A stretch of 33,816 nt of DNA from Aeromonas caviae (GCF_000819785.1 NZ_CDBK01000022.1:1-33816), one strand, 5' to 3'; positions 24,801-33,664 are shown, numbered from the stretch's first letter. Numbers and translations are program-made. Notes: a model not told the origin generated them from the letters alone.

Positions 24801-25492
24801 GCCTGCTCCAGCCACAAGTAGCCTCGTCCCCGCACTGTCTTGAAGCGGGGCTGGCCGTCGGCCCGCTCCGGCAGCTTCTTGCGCAGGTTGCTCAGGTGCA
24901 TGTCGATGGCCCGATCGAAGGGTTCGAGCTTCTTGCCCAGCACCTGCTCGGAGAGCAGGCCCTTGCTGACGATCTGGCCCGGATTGCGCAGCAGGCACTC
25001 CAGCAGGCCGAACTCGGTGGCGGTGAGTTCCAGCAACTGATCGTCGCAGCGAGCCTGTTGCAGGCCGGGCTGCAGCACCAGATCCATGAAGCGCACCTCT
25101 TCCGAGCTACCGCCGCGCTGGGGAGCCTGGCTCTGGGTTCGACGCAGGATGGCGCGCACCCGGGCCAGCAGCTCCCTGTCGTCGAACGGCTTGGCGAGAT
25201 AGTCGTCGGCACCGGCCTCCAGCCCGTTGACCCGATCCTGGCTGTCGCCACGGGCGGTCAGCATCAACACCGGGGTGTCGTGGGTCTTGCGCAGCCGGGT
25301 CAGCATCGCGAAACCGTTGAGTCTGGGCATCATGACGTCCAGCAGCACCAGGTCGAAAGCCTGTTCTGCCAGTCGCTGCAATCCCTCTTCCCCATCCTCG
25401 GCGACGGTGACCTCAAACCCCTCCAGGGTCAGGATTTCGGTGAGCAGCTGGGTCAGTTCGAGATCGTCGTCGACCAGGAGTATTTTGTTCAT
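24797..25492 (-). CDS. cpxR: Response regulator CpxR
   Basis: A 231-residue OmpR-type regulator. The receiver domain begins MNKILLVDDDLEL and has the phospho-acceptor D52 in LVLLDVMMP; the C-terminal winged helix (about 130-231) contains LSNLRKKLPE and RGRGYLW. It is activated by CpxA under envelope stress. ATG 25492 gives the exact family N-terminus; nine extra upstream codons are open but not conserved. The ribosome binding site is weak. It is divergent from fieF over 87 bp, where E. coli has cpxP. I found only one TTTAC-type half of a CpxR box there (near 25553). Confidence 0.95.
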   Translation of the reverse strand: MNKILLVDDDLELTQLLTEILTLEGFEVTVAEDGEEGLQRLAEQAFDLVLLDVMMPRLNGFAMLTRLRKTHDTPVLMLTARGDSQDRVNGLEAGADDYLAKPFDDRELLARVRAILRRTQSQAPQRGGSSEEVRFMDLVLQPGLQQARCDDQLLELTATEFGLLECLLRNPGQIVSKGLLSEQVLGKKLEPFDRAIDMHLSNLRKKLPERADGQPRFKTVRGRGYLWLEQA

Positions 25493-25543
25493 CTGGGAGT
25501 CACTCTGTTGATTTTGCACGCCAAACTGACGTCCGGGTCAGGG

Positions 25544-25549
25544 TATAAT
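25544..25549 (+). promoter_or_regulatory. Possible -10 element of fieF
   Basis: A perfect TATAAT lies 30 bp before the fieF start. A -35 at the right distance is poor (CCAAAC at 17 bp), so this is either activator-dependent or coincidental. Confidence 0.4.
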
Positions 25550-25579
25550 AAGTTTTTACGCGTCGGAGGAAAGCCGGTT

Positions 25580-26491
25580 TTGAGCCACCAACACTATTCC
25601 CGCTGGGTCACCCTGGCCAGCATGGCCGCTGTGACCACCGCCACCCTGCTCATCCTGGGCAAACTGATCGCCTGGCTGATGACGGATTCATCCAGCCTGC
25701 TGGCATCCCTGACCGATTCCTTCATGGACATCAGCGCCTCTCTCATCAATCTGCTGGCCATCCGTTATGCGCTGGCCCCTGCCGACGAAGAGCATCGCTT
25801 CGGCCACGGCAAAGCGGAGTCCCTGGCGGGTCTGGTGCAGTCGGCCTTCATCTCGGGGTCCGCCCTGCTGCTGGTGATGCACGGCATCTCGTCGATGCTG
25901 AATCAGGTGCCCGTGGTGCGCCTGGAGGCCGGGATCTGGGTCAGCGTCGGCTCCATCGTGCTGACCCTGCTGCTGGTGAGCTTCCAGAGCTTTGTCATCC
26001 GCAAGACCAACAGTGTGGCCATCAAGGCTGACATGCTGCACTACCGTTCCGACCTGCTGCTCAATGGCGGCGTGCTGGTGGCACTGGTGCTGGCGGGGCA
26101 GGGGTGGTACTGGGCCGACGGCCTGTTTGCCATTCTGATCGGTCTGTTCCTGGTGTGGGGGGCTGTCCATATCGGCTACGAATCGGTGCAGGCCCTGCTC
26201 GATCGTCAGTTGCCAGAGGAGGAACAAGCGAGAATAATGGCCCTCTGCTGCGCCGTAGAGGGGGTGCATGGCGTACATGACCTGCGTACCCGCCAATCCG
26301 GGCCGACCCGTTTCGTGCAGTTGCATCTGGAACTCGATGATCAACTGCCTCTGGTCAGGGCCCATCAGATAGCCGACGAGGCTGAACTGGCCGTCCGCCA
26401 GGCCTTCGAGCGGATGGATGTGATCATTCACATGGACCCCATCTCGGTGCTGACAAAAGAACGACAAAGCACTCACCCTGAACAACAGTAG
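25580..26491 (+). CDS. fieF: Ferrous-iron/zinc efflux transporter FieF
   Basis: A 303-residue cation diffusion facilitator (YiiP). It has six membrane segments and a cytoplasmic C-terminal metal-binding domain with several histidines (HGVHDLRTRQSG). The transport-site residues are D46 and D50 in DSFMD and H154 and D158 in HYRSD, the DD-HD pattern of zinc/iron exporters. The start appears to be TTG 25580: GGAGGA lies 9 bp upstream and the following residues SHQHYSRW match the family N-terminus. No ATG or GTG in frame is better until residue 15, inside the first helix. Its place beside cpxRA is the same as in E. coli. It is 8 bp upstream of cysE. Confidence 0.93.
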   Translation: MSHQHYSRWVTLASMAAVTTATLLILGKLIAWLMTDSSSLLASLTDSFMDISASLINLLAIRYALAPADEEHRFGHGKAESLAGLVQSAFISGSALLLVMHGISSMLNQVPVVRLEAGIWVSVGSIVLTLLLVSFQSFVIRKTNSVAIKADMLHYRSDLLLNGGVLVALVLAGQGWYWADGLFAILIGLFLVWGAVHIGYESVQALLDRQLPEEEQARIMALCCAVEGVHGVHDLRTRQSGPTRFVQLHLELDDQLPLVRAHQIADEAELAVRQAFERMDVIIHMDPISVLTKERQSTHPEQQ

Positions 26492-26499
26492 GCTGCAAC

Positions 26500-27279
26500 A
26501 TGGATGATCTGGTTGCCAGAACCTGGCAAAAAATTCAGCAGGAAGCGCAGAGCATGGCGGCCCAGGAGCCCATGCTGGCCAGCTTCTTTCATTCCACCAT
26601 TCTCAATCACCGGGATTTGCGCTCGGCGCTGAGCTTCCAGCTCGCCAACAAGCTCGACAGCACCACCATGCCTGCCATCGCCTTGCGGGAAGTGATCGAG
26701 CTGGCCCTGCGCAGCGAGCCCGAGCTGCTGGCCGCAGTGGCCGCCGACATCTGCGCGGTGCAGGATCGCGACCCGGCGGTCGACCTCTTCTCCACCCCGC
26801 TGCTCTACCTCAAGGGATTCCATGCTCTTCAGGGGTATCGGGTGGCCAACTGGCTGTGGCGTCAGGGACGCCGTGCCCTGGCGCTCTATCTGCAAAACCA
26901 GATCTCCGTGGTGTTCGGCGTGGATGTACACCCGGCCGCCCGCATCGGCAAGGGCATCATGTTTGACCATGCCACCGGTATCGTGGTCGGCGAAACCGCC
27001 GTCATCGAGAACGACGTCTCCATCCTGCAGAGTGTGACTCTGGGGGGGACCGGCAAGGAGAGTGGTGATCGCCACCCCAAAATCCGGGAAGGGGTGATGA
27101 TAGGGGCGGGGGCCAAGGTGCTCGGCAACATCGAGGTGGGCGTCGGCGCCAAGATCGGTGCCGGCAGCGTGGTGATCAACCCGGTGCCGCCTCACACCAC
27201 GGTCGCTGGCGTGCCCGCCAGGATTGTGGGCCGCCCCGAGTGCGACAAACCTTCCCTGGACATGGATCAGTGCCTCTGA
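26500..27279 (+). CDS. cysE: Serine O-acetyltransferase
   Basis: A 259-residue enzyme that acetylates L-serine with acetyl-CoA, the first step of cysteine synthesis. It has an N-terminal helical domain (about 1-135) followed by a left-handed beta-helix of hexapeptide repeats. Active-site features are in FDHATGIVVGETAVI (about 162-176) and LGGTGKESGDRHPKI (about 183-197). E. coli CysE is 273 residues; this one has a shorter C-terminal tail, the part that matters for cysteine-synthase binding, but still ends in a hydrophobic residue (DMDQCL). It starts 8 bp after fieF, so the two are probably cotranscribed. Confidence 0.95.
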   Translation: MDDLVARTWQKIQQEAQSMAAQEPMLASFFHSTILNHRDLRSALSFQLANKLDSTTMPAIALREVIELALRSEPELLAAVAADICAVQDRDPAVDLFSTPLLYLKGFHALQGYRVANWLWRQGRRALALYLQNQISVVFGVDVHPAARIGKGIMFDHATGIVVGETAVIENDVSILQSVTLGGTGKESGDRHPKIREGVMIGAGAKVLGNIEVGVGAKIGAGSVVINPVPPHTTVAGVPARIVGRPECDKPSLDMDQCL

Positions 27280-27300
27280 TCCCCTGACCGAGGCCGTTGT

Positions 27301-28581
27301 ATGGTCAAGCGCTGGTCAGGCTTTCTGATCCTTGGGATGTGGCTGCTCAACCTGCTGCACCTTTATCTGGACTTCTCCCCCTGGCCCGCCGCCATCGCGG
27401 CCTGGGCCGCCTCCCTGCTCACCTGGCCCTGGCTGGTGGGTGCCGCACGGCGCCAGGCGCTGGCCCTCTACGGCGCGGCGCTCCTGCTGCTGCTCTTTTC
27501 CTGGTGGCGAGGGGCCAGCCTCAGCCCAGGTGACTGGCTTTTGCCGAACATCAACATGCTGACCATGTTTGCCGCAGTGAGCACCCTCAATCTGGCTACC
27601 TCCGGCCTCTTGACCGGCACCGCCTCCTGGTCTGGTCGCAAGGGGCTGTGGAGCACCATGGCCAGCCTCAATCTGCTGGGGGCCGTCATCAATCTTTCGG
27701 TGCTCTTCATCATCGGCGATCGGCTGGAGCGCAACGGGACGCTGGAGCGGCGTCAGGTCATGGTGCTGAGCCGGATCTTCTGTGCGGCTGCGTTTTGGTC
27801 CCCCTTCTTCGTCGCCATGGCGGTGGCCCTCACCTATGCACCGGGTCTGCAACTGGGCAGCATACTGCCTTTTGGCATACTGGCGGCCTTGCTGGCCATG
27901 GGGCTGACAGCCTGGCAGGTAGAGCGACTCGGTGTGGAGACCTTTGAAGGTTATCCGCTGCGGCTCCAGACCCTGGGGCTACCGGTGACCCTGGCACTGC
28001 TGGTGCTGGTGATCCACCGTTTCTGGCCCGGACTCAGCATTCTGGCGGTGATCGCCCTGGTGGCGCCCTTGCTGGCCTTGCTGTTCATGCCGCAAGCGGG
28101 GCGAGGGGCTGCTCTCAAGCGCCAGGTGGTGGAGCGCTTCCCGGCCATCGGTGGCCAGCTTGTGCTGTTTCTGGGGGCCGGCCTGCTGGCGGCTGGCATC
28201 AACAGCGCGCTGTCAGTACTGGACTTTGGCAGTGGCCACGGCCTGCCGCTGTTCAACCACTTCGGCTGGCTGGAAGCCTGCCTGACCCTGCTGCTGATCT
28301 TCCTGGTGGCCATAGTGGGCGTGCATCCTCTCATCAGCATCTCGGGGGTGGCGCCGCTGCTCTGGCCGCTGGCACCGGATCCCAGCCTGCTTGGCATGTG
28401 CTTCCTCATGGGGTGGGGGCTGGCGACCGGGACGAGCCCGCTCTCCGGCTCCAATCTGGCGCTGGCGTCCCGCTACAACCTGAGCGCCGGGCTGCTGCTG
28501 CGCTGGAACCTGCTCTACGGCCTGTTGATGTACGCCGTGGCCTGTCTGATGATGGGGGGCTTCATCGCCTTGCATGGCTGA
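27301..28581 (+). CDS. Polytopic membrane protein, possible ion-transporter superfamily
   Basis: I cannot name this gene. The 426-residue protein has about 11-12 hydrophobic segments and almost no soluble domain. The C-terminal part has [21 protein letters not shown] and [25 protein letters not shown] (landmarks at about residues 340-360 and 369-393). The second recalls the SPLSG/re-entrant loops of the ArsB/DASS/CitM ion-transporter superfamily, so a secondary transporter of an anion or organic acid is the best guess. It starts 21 bp after cysE with GAGG 8 bp before the ATG, consistent with a fieF-cysE-transporter operon. That might hint at sulfur or metal metabolism, but the evidence is positional only. 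Confidence 0.7.
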   Translation: MVKRWSGFLILGMWLLNLLHLYLDFSPWPAAIAAWAASLLTWPWLVGAARRQALALYGAALLLLLFSWWRGASLSPGDWLLPNINMLTMFAAVSTLNLATSGLLTGTASWSGRKGLWSTMASLNLLGAVINLSVLFIIGDRLERNGTLERRQVMVLSRIFCAAAFWSPFFVAMAVALTYAPGLQLGSILPFGILAALLAMGLTAWQVERLGVETFEGYPLRLQTLGLPVTLALLVLVIHRFWPGLSILAVIALVAPLLALLFMPQAGRGAALKRQVVERFPAIGGQLVLFLGAGLLAAGINSALSVLDFGSGHGLPLFNHFGWLEACLTLLLIFLVAIVGVHPLISISGVAPLLWPLAPDPSLLGMCFLMGWGLATGTSPLSGSNLALASRYNLSAGLLLRWNLLYGLLMYAVACLMMGGFIALHG

Positions 28582-28712
28582 TGGTGGCATCGGCAGGAGG
28601 GCGGGTTATGCCACGGCGGACGCCCGGGATCGAGGTTCCTGCTGCCTGCGAGAAAAACCGACGCATATTTAAGCAATACCGGGCCGCAGGGCGCATTTTG
28701 CAACGTGCTGGC

Positions 28713-28742
28713 TTGTTTGTGCCGAGCGCATCAGGGTATGCT
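28713..28742 (+). promoter_or_regulatory. Candidate zapB promoter
   Basis: TTGTTT (28713-28718) and TATGCT (28737-28742) are 18 bp apart, about 60 bp upstream of zapB in a 220-bp spacer that otherwise shows nothing. Confidence 0.4.
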
Positions 28743-28802
28743 GGCTCCACGCGCTTGAATCGCCCTCTGTGGGGCATCGCAATTGAACATACAGGTATGC
28801 AT

Positions 28803-29012
28803 ATGTCACTAGAAGTCCTTGAGCAACTCGAATCCAAAGTACAATCCGCCGTCGACAACATCTCCTTGCTGAAGATGGAGCTGGACGAGCTGAAAGAGCA
28901 GAACAGCAAGCTGCAAGACGAAAACCACCAACTGCGCAACGAGCACGTTGCCTGGCAAGAGCGTCTGCGTGCCCTGCTGGGCAAGATGGACCAGATGGGC
29001 GATGCCATCTGA
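28803..29012 (+). CDS. zapB: Cell division protein ZapB
   Basis: A 69-residue, almost wholly coiled-coil cytoplasmic protein that associates with the Z ring through ZapA. It begins [20 protein letters not shown] and ends [15 protein letters not shown], both nearly the E. coli ends. The E. coli protein is about 80 residues, so the central coiled coil is shorter by roughly one and a half heptads. Start choice: ATG 28803 places AGG 7 bp upstream and matches the conserved MSLEV; ATG 28797 (MHMSLEV, parallel to MTMSLEV in E. coli) is equally open. Monocistronic, with a strong terminator after it. Confidence 0.94.
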   Translation: MSLEVLEQLESKVQSAVDNISLLKMELDELKEQNSKLQDENHQLRNEHVAWQERLRALLGKMDQMGDAI

Positions 29013-29036
29013 TCCCGTCTAGATTGACCGGAATGA

Positions 29037-29070
29037 AAGCGGGCCGCTCCTTGAGCGGCCCGCTTGTTTT
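29037..29070. terminator. Bidirectional terminator between zapB and elbB
   Basis: A 12-bp GC-rich stem AGCGGGCCGCTC / GAGCGGCCCGCT (loop CTT) is followed by TGTTTT. It lies 14 bp before the elbB stop on the opposite strand. Confidence 0.88.
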
Positions 29071-29084
29071 GGTCTGCCGGGCAA

Positions 29085-29735
29085 TCAGAGTGCCAGCAGC
29101 TGTTTGACGGTCTTCTCGATGCCGTCCGCCGCCTCCACAATATTGTTGGCCAGCATGTAGGCAGGAGTGGAGATGACCTTGCGCTCCTGATCCACCACGA
29201 ATTCGCGCACCGGGCAGTCGAGATGACTGCCACCCATGGCTTCGATGGCGTTGGCGGCGCCCTCGTCGTTGCCAATGGTGGCCAGGGTGCCTGCCCCATA
29301 GATGAGCGGGATCATGGCCGGTGCGATGCAGATGTAGGCGGCCGGTTTGCCGGCTCTGGCAAAGCTCTGGCAGGCCTTCAGCACATCCGGCTGGATGCGG
29401 CACTCTGCGCCCTTGATGGCGAAGTCACACAGGTTCTTGGCGGCGCCGAAGCCGCCCGGCACCAGCAGGGCGTCGAAGTCGGCTGCATCCAGTTCAGCTA
29501 CATCCCTGATCTGGCCGCGGCAGATGCGGGCCGCCTCGACCAGCACGTTGCGGCTCTCTCCCTCGCTGACCTCGCCGGTCAGGTGATTGATGACATGAAG
29601 CTGAGGGACATTGGGGGCGAAGCATTGAACGGATGCTCCCTGACGGGCCAGTGCCAGCAGGCTGATGACGGCCTCGTGGATTTCGGCGCCGTCAAACACG
29701 CCACAACCACTCAAGATCACGGCCACTTTTTTCAT
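29085..29735 (-). CDS. elbB: Glyoxalase ElbB (DJ-1/PfpI superfamily)
   Basis: A 216-residue class I glutamine amidotransferase-like protein. Its N-terminus KKVAVILSGCGVFDGAEIHEA and the nucleophile-elbow region AYICIAPAMIPLIYG (about residues 133-147) are typical of ElbB, historically tied to isoprenoid synthesis and reported as a glyoxalase. The exact cellular role is uncertain even in E. coli. A good ribosome binding site (GAGGA, on minus, about 9 bp before ATG 29735) supports the start. It is divergent from polA across a 401-bp AT-rich region. Confidence 0.93.
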   Translation of the reverse strand: MKKVAVILSGCGVFDGAEIHEAVISLLALARQGASVQCFAPNVPQLHVINHLTGEVSEGESRNVLVEAARICRGQIRDVAELDAADFDALLVPGGFGAAKNLCDFAIKGAECRIQPDVLKACQSFARAGKPAAYICIAPAMIPLIYGAGTLATIGNDEGAANAIEAMGGSHLDCPVREFVVDQERKVISTPAYMLANNIVEAADGIEKTVKQLLAL

Positions 29736-29880
29736 GACAGACTCCTCGTTGTTGAAAATGTGAGCCAGGGTAGATTGTTGTACTTTTGTATGGTTATCGT
29801 TCGACCTCCGCTGGTCAAGTCATCTCCCTGTGCTAGGATTGTTTCGTTCTGGATCCTGCCTCAGTACCCCCCTTGAATTT

Positions 29881-29889
29881 TTTTCCACA
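29881..29889 (+). promoter_or_regulatory. DnaA-box-like site 1
   Basis: TTTTCCACA, one mismatch from the consensus TTATCCACA, at the left edge of the AT-rich region upstream of polA. Confidence 0.35.
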
Positions 29890-29903
29890 TTGATCGAGAT
29901 CAT
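29890..29903. promoter_or_regulatory. FNR-like palindrome
   Basis: TTGATCGAGATCAT fits the FNR consensus TTGAT-N4-ATCAA except at the last base. It is located between divergent elbB and polA. FNR would link one of these genes to oxygen; it could also be chance or serve as GATC methylation sites. Confidence 0.35.
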
Positions 29904-29967
29904 GATGAGTGTGTCATGTTGAGTTTTTATGATCTCAACGTAATGTTTTAAAAGACATTTTTTGTTT

Positions 29968-29976
29968 TAATCCACA
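29968..29976 (+). promoter_or_regulatory. DnaA-box-like site 2
   Basis: TAATCCACA, one mismatch from the DnaA consensus, same orientation as its two neighbours. Confidence 0.35.
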
Positions 29977-30022
29977 GCTTTGTCACGGCCGTGATGCAAT
30001 GGTGCCATTTTTGAGCACAGAG

Positions 30023-30031
30023 TTATCCACA
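30023..30031 (+). promoter_or_regulatory. DnaA box 3 (perfect)
   Basis: TTATCCACA is an exact high-affinity DnaA box 106 bp upstream of the polA start codon. Confidence 0.55.
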
Positions 30032-30136
30032 GCAATGTGCCCCACCGGTGCGCCGGGGTGATGGTGGGAGTCCCCTTGGTGTGGTGCGGGCCCTGTGGCA
30101 TCCTAGCGGCTGTTTATTCTTGGCAGGACGATTTTC

Positions 30137-32887
30137 ATGGCCTCTAGCAATCCTCTTATTCTGGTCGACGGCTCTTCATATCTTTACCGCGCCTTCTTTG
30201 CCTCGCAGCAGGCCGATCTGCGCACCTCGACCGGCTTGCCTAGCGGCGCCGTCCGTGTCATGGCCAACATGATGCGCAGCCTTCGCAAGCAGTACCCCGA
30301 CTGCCACGTGGCCGTGGTGTTCGACGCCAAGGGCAAGACCTTCCGTGACGACATCTATCCCGAATACAAGGCAACACGCGCCAGCATGCCGGACGATCTG
30401 CGCAGCCAGGTCGCTCCTATCCACCAGATGATCAAGGCAATGGGTTTCCCCTTCCTGATGGTCGAAGGGGTGGAGGCCGACGACGTGATCGGCACCCTGG
30501 CCCGTCAGGCGACCGAGAAACAGCTGCCTGTGCTCATCAGCACTGGCGACAAGGACATGGCGCAGCTGGTCTCCGACCATGTCACCCTGATCGACACCAT
30601 GAAGGATGTGAAGACCGATCGGGAAGGGGTGATCGAGAAGTTCGGCGTACCGCCCGAGCTCATCATCGATTACCTGGCGCTGATGGGGGACAAGGTGGAC
30701 AACATTCCCGGCATGACCGGTGTCGGCGAGAAGACCGCACTGGCCCTGTTGCAGGGGATAGGTAGCATCGACGAGATTGCCGCCAACCTCGACAAGGTGG
30801 CGGCGCTCGGCTTCCGCGGCTCCAAGGCGTTTGCCGACAAGTTCCGCGAGCAGGAAGAGCAGGTGCGCCTTTCCTATGTGCTGGCCACCATCAAGACCGA
30901 CGTGGTCCTGGAGCAGAGTCTGGAAGAGCTGCAGCTTGGCCCCATCGACAAGGAGGCCCTGCTGGCGGTCTATCGCGAGTACGAGCTGCGCAACCTGATC
31001 AAAGAACTGGAGTCTGGTGGCGAGGAGAGCGAAGCCGCAGGTGATGAGGAAGGCGCCGCCCCGGCAGCCGCCATCGAAACCGACTATCGCTGCATCCTGG
31101 ATGAGGCCGAATTCGACGAGTGGCTGGCACGCCTGCAGGCGGCGCCGCTGTTTGCCTTCGATACCGAGACCACCAGTCTCGACTATATGGAGGCGCGGGT
31201 CGTTGGCGTCTCCTTTGCCATCGAGCCGGGCAAGGCGGCCTATGTGCCTTTCGGCCACGACTATCTGGGGGCGCCGGTGCAGCTGACCGAGGCCGTGGTA
31301 CTCGGCAAGCTCAAACCGCTGCTGGAAGATCCGGCCCGTCTCAAGGTGGGGCAGAACCTCAAGTACGATCGCAACGCGCTGCTCAACCACGGCATCGAGC
31401 TGCAGGGCATCGCCTACGACACCATGCTCGAATCCTATGTGCTCAACTCCACTGCCAGCCGCCACGACATGGATTCCCTGGCCCGCAGGTATCTGAACGT
31501 CGAGACCATCTCGTTCGAAGAGATCGCCGGCAAGGGGGTCAAGCAGCTCACCTTCAACCAGATCGAACTGGAGCAGGCGGCCCCTTATGCGGCGGAAGAT
31601 GCCGACATCACCCTGCGTCTGCATCAGACGCTGTGGGGCAAGCTCTCTGCCGAGCCGGGACTTGCCAAGGTATTCAGCGAGATCGAACTGCCGCTGCTGC
31701 CGGTGCTGGCACGGATGGAGCGACTCGGTACCACCATCGAGCCCAAGCTGCTGCATCAGCAGAGCCAGGAGATCGAAGTGCGTCTGGCAGAGCTGGAGAA
31801 GCAGGCCCACGAGCTGGCCGGGCAGGAGTTCAATCTCTCCTCGCCCAAGCAGCTGGGTGAAATCCTCTTCACCAAGCTGGGGCTGCCGATCATCAAAAAG
31901 ACCCCCAAGGGAGCGCCATCCACTGCGGAAGAGGTACTGGCCGAGCTGGCGGAGACCTATGAGCTGCCGCAACTGCTGATGGAGCACCGTGGCCTGGCCA
32001 AGCTCAAGTCCACCTACACCGACAAGCTGCCGCTGATGATCAAGCCGCAGACCGGGCGGGTGCACACCTCCTATCATCAGGCGGTAGCGGCGACCGGTCG
32101 GCTCTCGTCCACTGATCCCAACCTGCAGAACATCCCGGTACGCAACGAACAGGGGCGCCGCATCCGGCAGGCCTTCATCCCGTGCGCCGGTTACAAGCTG
32201 GTGGCGGCGGACTACTCCCAGATCGAGCTGCGCATCATGGCCCACCTCTCCGGTGACAAGGGGTTGCTGACCGCCTTCGCCGAGGGCAAGGACATCCACA
32301 AGGCGACCGCCGCCGAGGTGTTCGGGGTCGCGCTCGATGCGGTGACCAGCGACATGCGTCGCAGCGCCAAGGCGATCAACTTCGGTCTCATCTATGGCAT
32401 GAGCGCCTTCGGTCTGGCCAAGCAGCTGGGTATCGGCCGTGCCGAGGCGCAGAAGTACATGGATCTCTACTTCGAGCGCTACCCGGGGGTGCTGGAGTAC
32501 ATGGAGCGTACCCGCCAGCAGGCGGACGCCCAGGGCTATGTCGAAACCCTGTTTGGCCGTCGCCTCTATCTGCCGGATATCAAGTCCCGCAACGCCGGTC
32601 TGCGCAAGGCGGCCGAACGGGCCGCCATCAACGCACCTATGCAGGGCACCGCTGCCGACATCATCAAGCGCGCCATGATCAACGTGGATGGCTGGATCCG
32701 GGGCATTGAAGACGAGTCGATCCGCATGTTGATGCAGGTACACGATGAACTGGTGTTCGAGATCCGCGAAGAGAAGCTGGAGGAGTACATCGCCCTCATC
32801 AAGGAGAAGATGTCAGCCGCAGCAGAACTGCATGTGCCGCTGGTGGTGGAAGCGGGCACCGGTGACAACTGGGATCAGGCCCACTGA
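30137..32887 (+). CDS. polA: DNA polymerase I
   Basis: A 916-residue three-domain polymerase for Okazaki-fragment maturation and repair. The 5'-3' exonuclease spans about residues 1-290 ([34 protein letters not shown]). The 3'-5' proofreading domain keeps its catalytic DTETTSLD (about 342). The polymerase domain has motif [15 protein letters not shown] (about 693), motif [15 protein letters not shown] and motif [10 protein letters not shown] near the end. A short acidic/alanine linker lies at about residues 292-312. Length is close to E. coli (928). AGGA 8 bp before ATG 30137 supports the start. The gene is followed by a terminator, not by a recognisable Spot 42 RNA gene. Confidence 0.98.
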   Translation: MASSNPLILVDGSSYLYRAFFASQQADLRTSTGLPSGAVRVMANMMRSLRKQYPDCHVAVVFDAKGKTFRDDIYPEYKATRASMPDDLRSQVAPIHQMIKAMGFPFLMVEGVEADDVIGTLARQATEKQLPVLISTGDKDMAQLVSDHVTLIDTMKDVKTDREGVIEKFGVPPELIIDYLALMGDKVDNIPGMTGVGEKTALALLQGIGSIDEIAANLDKVAALGFRGSKAFADKFREQEEQVRLSYVLATIKTDVVLEQSLEELQLGPIDKEALLAVYREYELRNLIKELESGGEESEAAGDEEGAAPAAAIETDYRCILDEAEFDEWLARLQAAPLFAFDTETTSLDYMEARVVGVSFAIEPGKAAYVPFGHDYLGAPVQLTEAVVLGKLKPLLEDPARLKVGQNLKYDRNALLNHGIELQGIAYDTMLESYVLNSTASRHDMDSLARRYLNVETISFEEIAGKGVKQLTFNQIELEQAAPYAAEDADITLRLHQTLWGKLSAEPGLAKVFSEIELPLLPVLARMERLGTTIEPKLLHQQSQEIEVRLAELEKQAHELAGQEFNLSSPKQLGEILFTKLGLPIIKKTPKGAPSTAEEVLAELAETYELPQLLMEHRGLAKLKSTYTDKLPLMIKPQTGRVHTSYHQAVAATGRLSSTDPNLQNIPVRNEQGRRIRQAFIPCAGYKLVAADYSQIELRIMAHLSGDKGLLTAFAEGKDIHKATAAEVFGVALDAVTSDMRRSAKAINFGLIYGMSAFGLAKQLGIGRAEAQKYMDLYFERYPGVLEYMERTRQQADAQGYVETLFGRRLYLPDIKSRNAGLRKAAERAAINAPMQGTAADIIKRAMINVDGWIRGIEDESIRMLMQVHDELVFEIREEKLEEYIALIKEKMSAAAELHVPLVVEAGTGDNWDQAH

Positions 32888-32921
32888 TCCTGCCTGATGG
32901 TCACATAGCTATATAAGAAGA

Positions 32922-32946
32922 GAAGCCCGGCATGATGCCGGGCTTC
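32922..32946. terminator. Hairpin terminator between polA and yrdA
   Basis: GAAGCCCGGCAT and ATGCCGGGCTTC form a 12-bp inverted repeat around a single G; in practice a 9-bp stem with a 7-base loop. CTGTTT follows on plus. It serves the convergent genes polA and yrdA, though the T-tract is weak. Confidence 0.75.
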
Positions 32947-32964
32947 CTGTTTGTGGCTGCAGGG

Positions 32965-33504
32965 TCAGGCCTCTTGCAGGTATTCATCCTTGAGCAGCAC
33001 ATAGTTGTCGGCCGAGGTCTTCAGGAAGGCGATCTCGGCCGGCTTGAGAGGGCGGGCCTGCTTGACGGGATTGCCCATATAAAGAAAGCCGGCCTCTAAC
33101 CGTTTGCCCGGTGGCACCAGGCTGCCCGCCCCGATCATCACATCGTCTTCAACGATCACCCCATCCAGCAGGATGGCACCCATGCCGACCAGCACCCGGT
33201 TGCCTATGGTGCAACCGTGCAGCATGGCTTTATGACCGACCGTGACATCCTCGCCGATCAGCAACGGATAGCCGCCGGGGTTGCTGGCACTCTTGCGGGT
33301 CAGGTGCAGCACTGTGCCGTCCTGGATATTGCTGCGGGCACCGATGCGGATATGGTTGACGTCCCCTCTGGCGGCCACCATGGGCCAGATGCTGGCATCG
33401 TCACCCAGCTGGATATCCCCCACCAGGGTGGCGCAGGGATCCACATATACCCGTTTGCCCAGTTGCGGGCACTTTCCCTTGTAAGGTCTCAGTCGCAAGT
33501 CCAT
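32965..33504 (-). CDS. yrdA: Gamma-carbonic-anhydrase-like hexapeptide protein YrdA
   Basis: A 179-residue left-handed beta-helix protein with zinc-site histidines in IQDGTVLHLT, VGHKAMLHGCTIG and neighbouring turns, as in the YrdA/PaaY gamma-class carbonic anhydrase relatives. Carbonic anhydrase activity is not established for all members. The start is ATG 33504, with AAGGAGG 5 bp upstream; the upstream in-frame ATG 33528 (MAENKEAK) would bury that site in coding sequence. It is divergent from the rRNA operon promoter region and convergent with polA. Confidence 0.92.
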   Translation of the reverse strand: MDLRLRPYKGKCPQLGKRVYVDPCATLVGDIQLGDDASIWPMVAARGDVNHIRIGARSNIQDGTVLHLTRKSASNPGGYPLLIGEDVTVGHKAMLHGCTIGNRVLVGMGAILLDGVIVEDDVMIGAGSLVPPGKRLEAGFLYMGNPVKQARPLKPAEIAFLKTSADNYVLLKDEYLQEA

Positions 33505-33551
33505 CTTGGCCTCCTTGTTTTCGGCCATTCTAGCAAGACGACACCGGTTTC

Positions 33552-33560
33552 TGTGGATAA
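33552..33560 (-). promoter_or_regulatory. Perfect DnaA box upstream of yrdA and the rrn operon
   Basis: TGTGGATAA is the reverse complement of TTATCCACA. With the perfect site before polA it makes two exact boxes about 3.5 kb apart in opposite orientation. It lies in the likely leader of yrdA. Confidence 0.5.
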
Positions 33561-33636
33561 GTTTGTATAAAAGCTGTGTTTGGATATGAATAACTAAAAA
33601 AGTGCCGATTTTTACAATTTTATTGCAGAGGAGGGG

Positions 33637-33664
33637 TTGCCAGAACGAATTCGCTCCCTATAAT
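33637..33664 (+). promoter_or_regulatory. rRNA operon promoter P1
   Basis: TTGCCA (33637-33642), a 16-bp spacer and a perfect TATAAT (33659-33664), followed by a GC-rich discriminator (GCGCCTCC) as in growth-rate and ppGpp-controlled rrn P1 promoters. An AT-rich UP-element-like stretch (33580-33632) lies upstream. Confidence 0.88.

Larger units (their letters stand above)
29736..30136. other. AT-rich intergenic region between elbB and polA with DnaA-box-like sites
   Basis: No gene is supported here. The stretch 29870-30035 is AT-rich in a GC-rich genome and holds three DnaA-box-like 9-mers in the same orientation, three GATC sites within about 40 bp (29892-29935, a fourth GATC near 29852), and a TTGAT-N4-ATCAT palindrome. 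A -35/-10 for polA is not clear; TTGAGC (30011) with CAATGT (30033) is possible at 16-bp spacing and would overlap the perfect DnaA box. Confidence 0.55.

Noticed and set aside
29881..30031. Chromosomal replication origin
   Set aside because: Only three DnaA-like sites, no array of 13-mers, and no dnaA, gidA/mnmG or rpmH neighbours; better described as a possible regulatory or titration cluster.
30176..32743. 855-codon open frame antisense to polA
   Set aside because: PolA is certain on the plus strand; the antisense frame is a codon-bias shadow in GC-rich DNA, without ribosome binding site or recognisable motifs.
32888..32964. Spot 42 (spf) RNA downstream of polA
   Set aside because: The gap is only 77 bp and contains just the terminator hairpin; none of the conserved Spot 42 sequence is visible.
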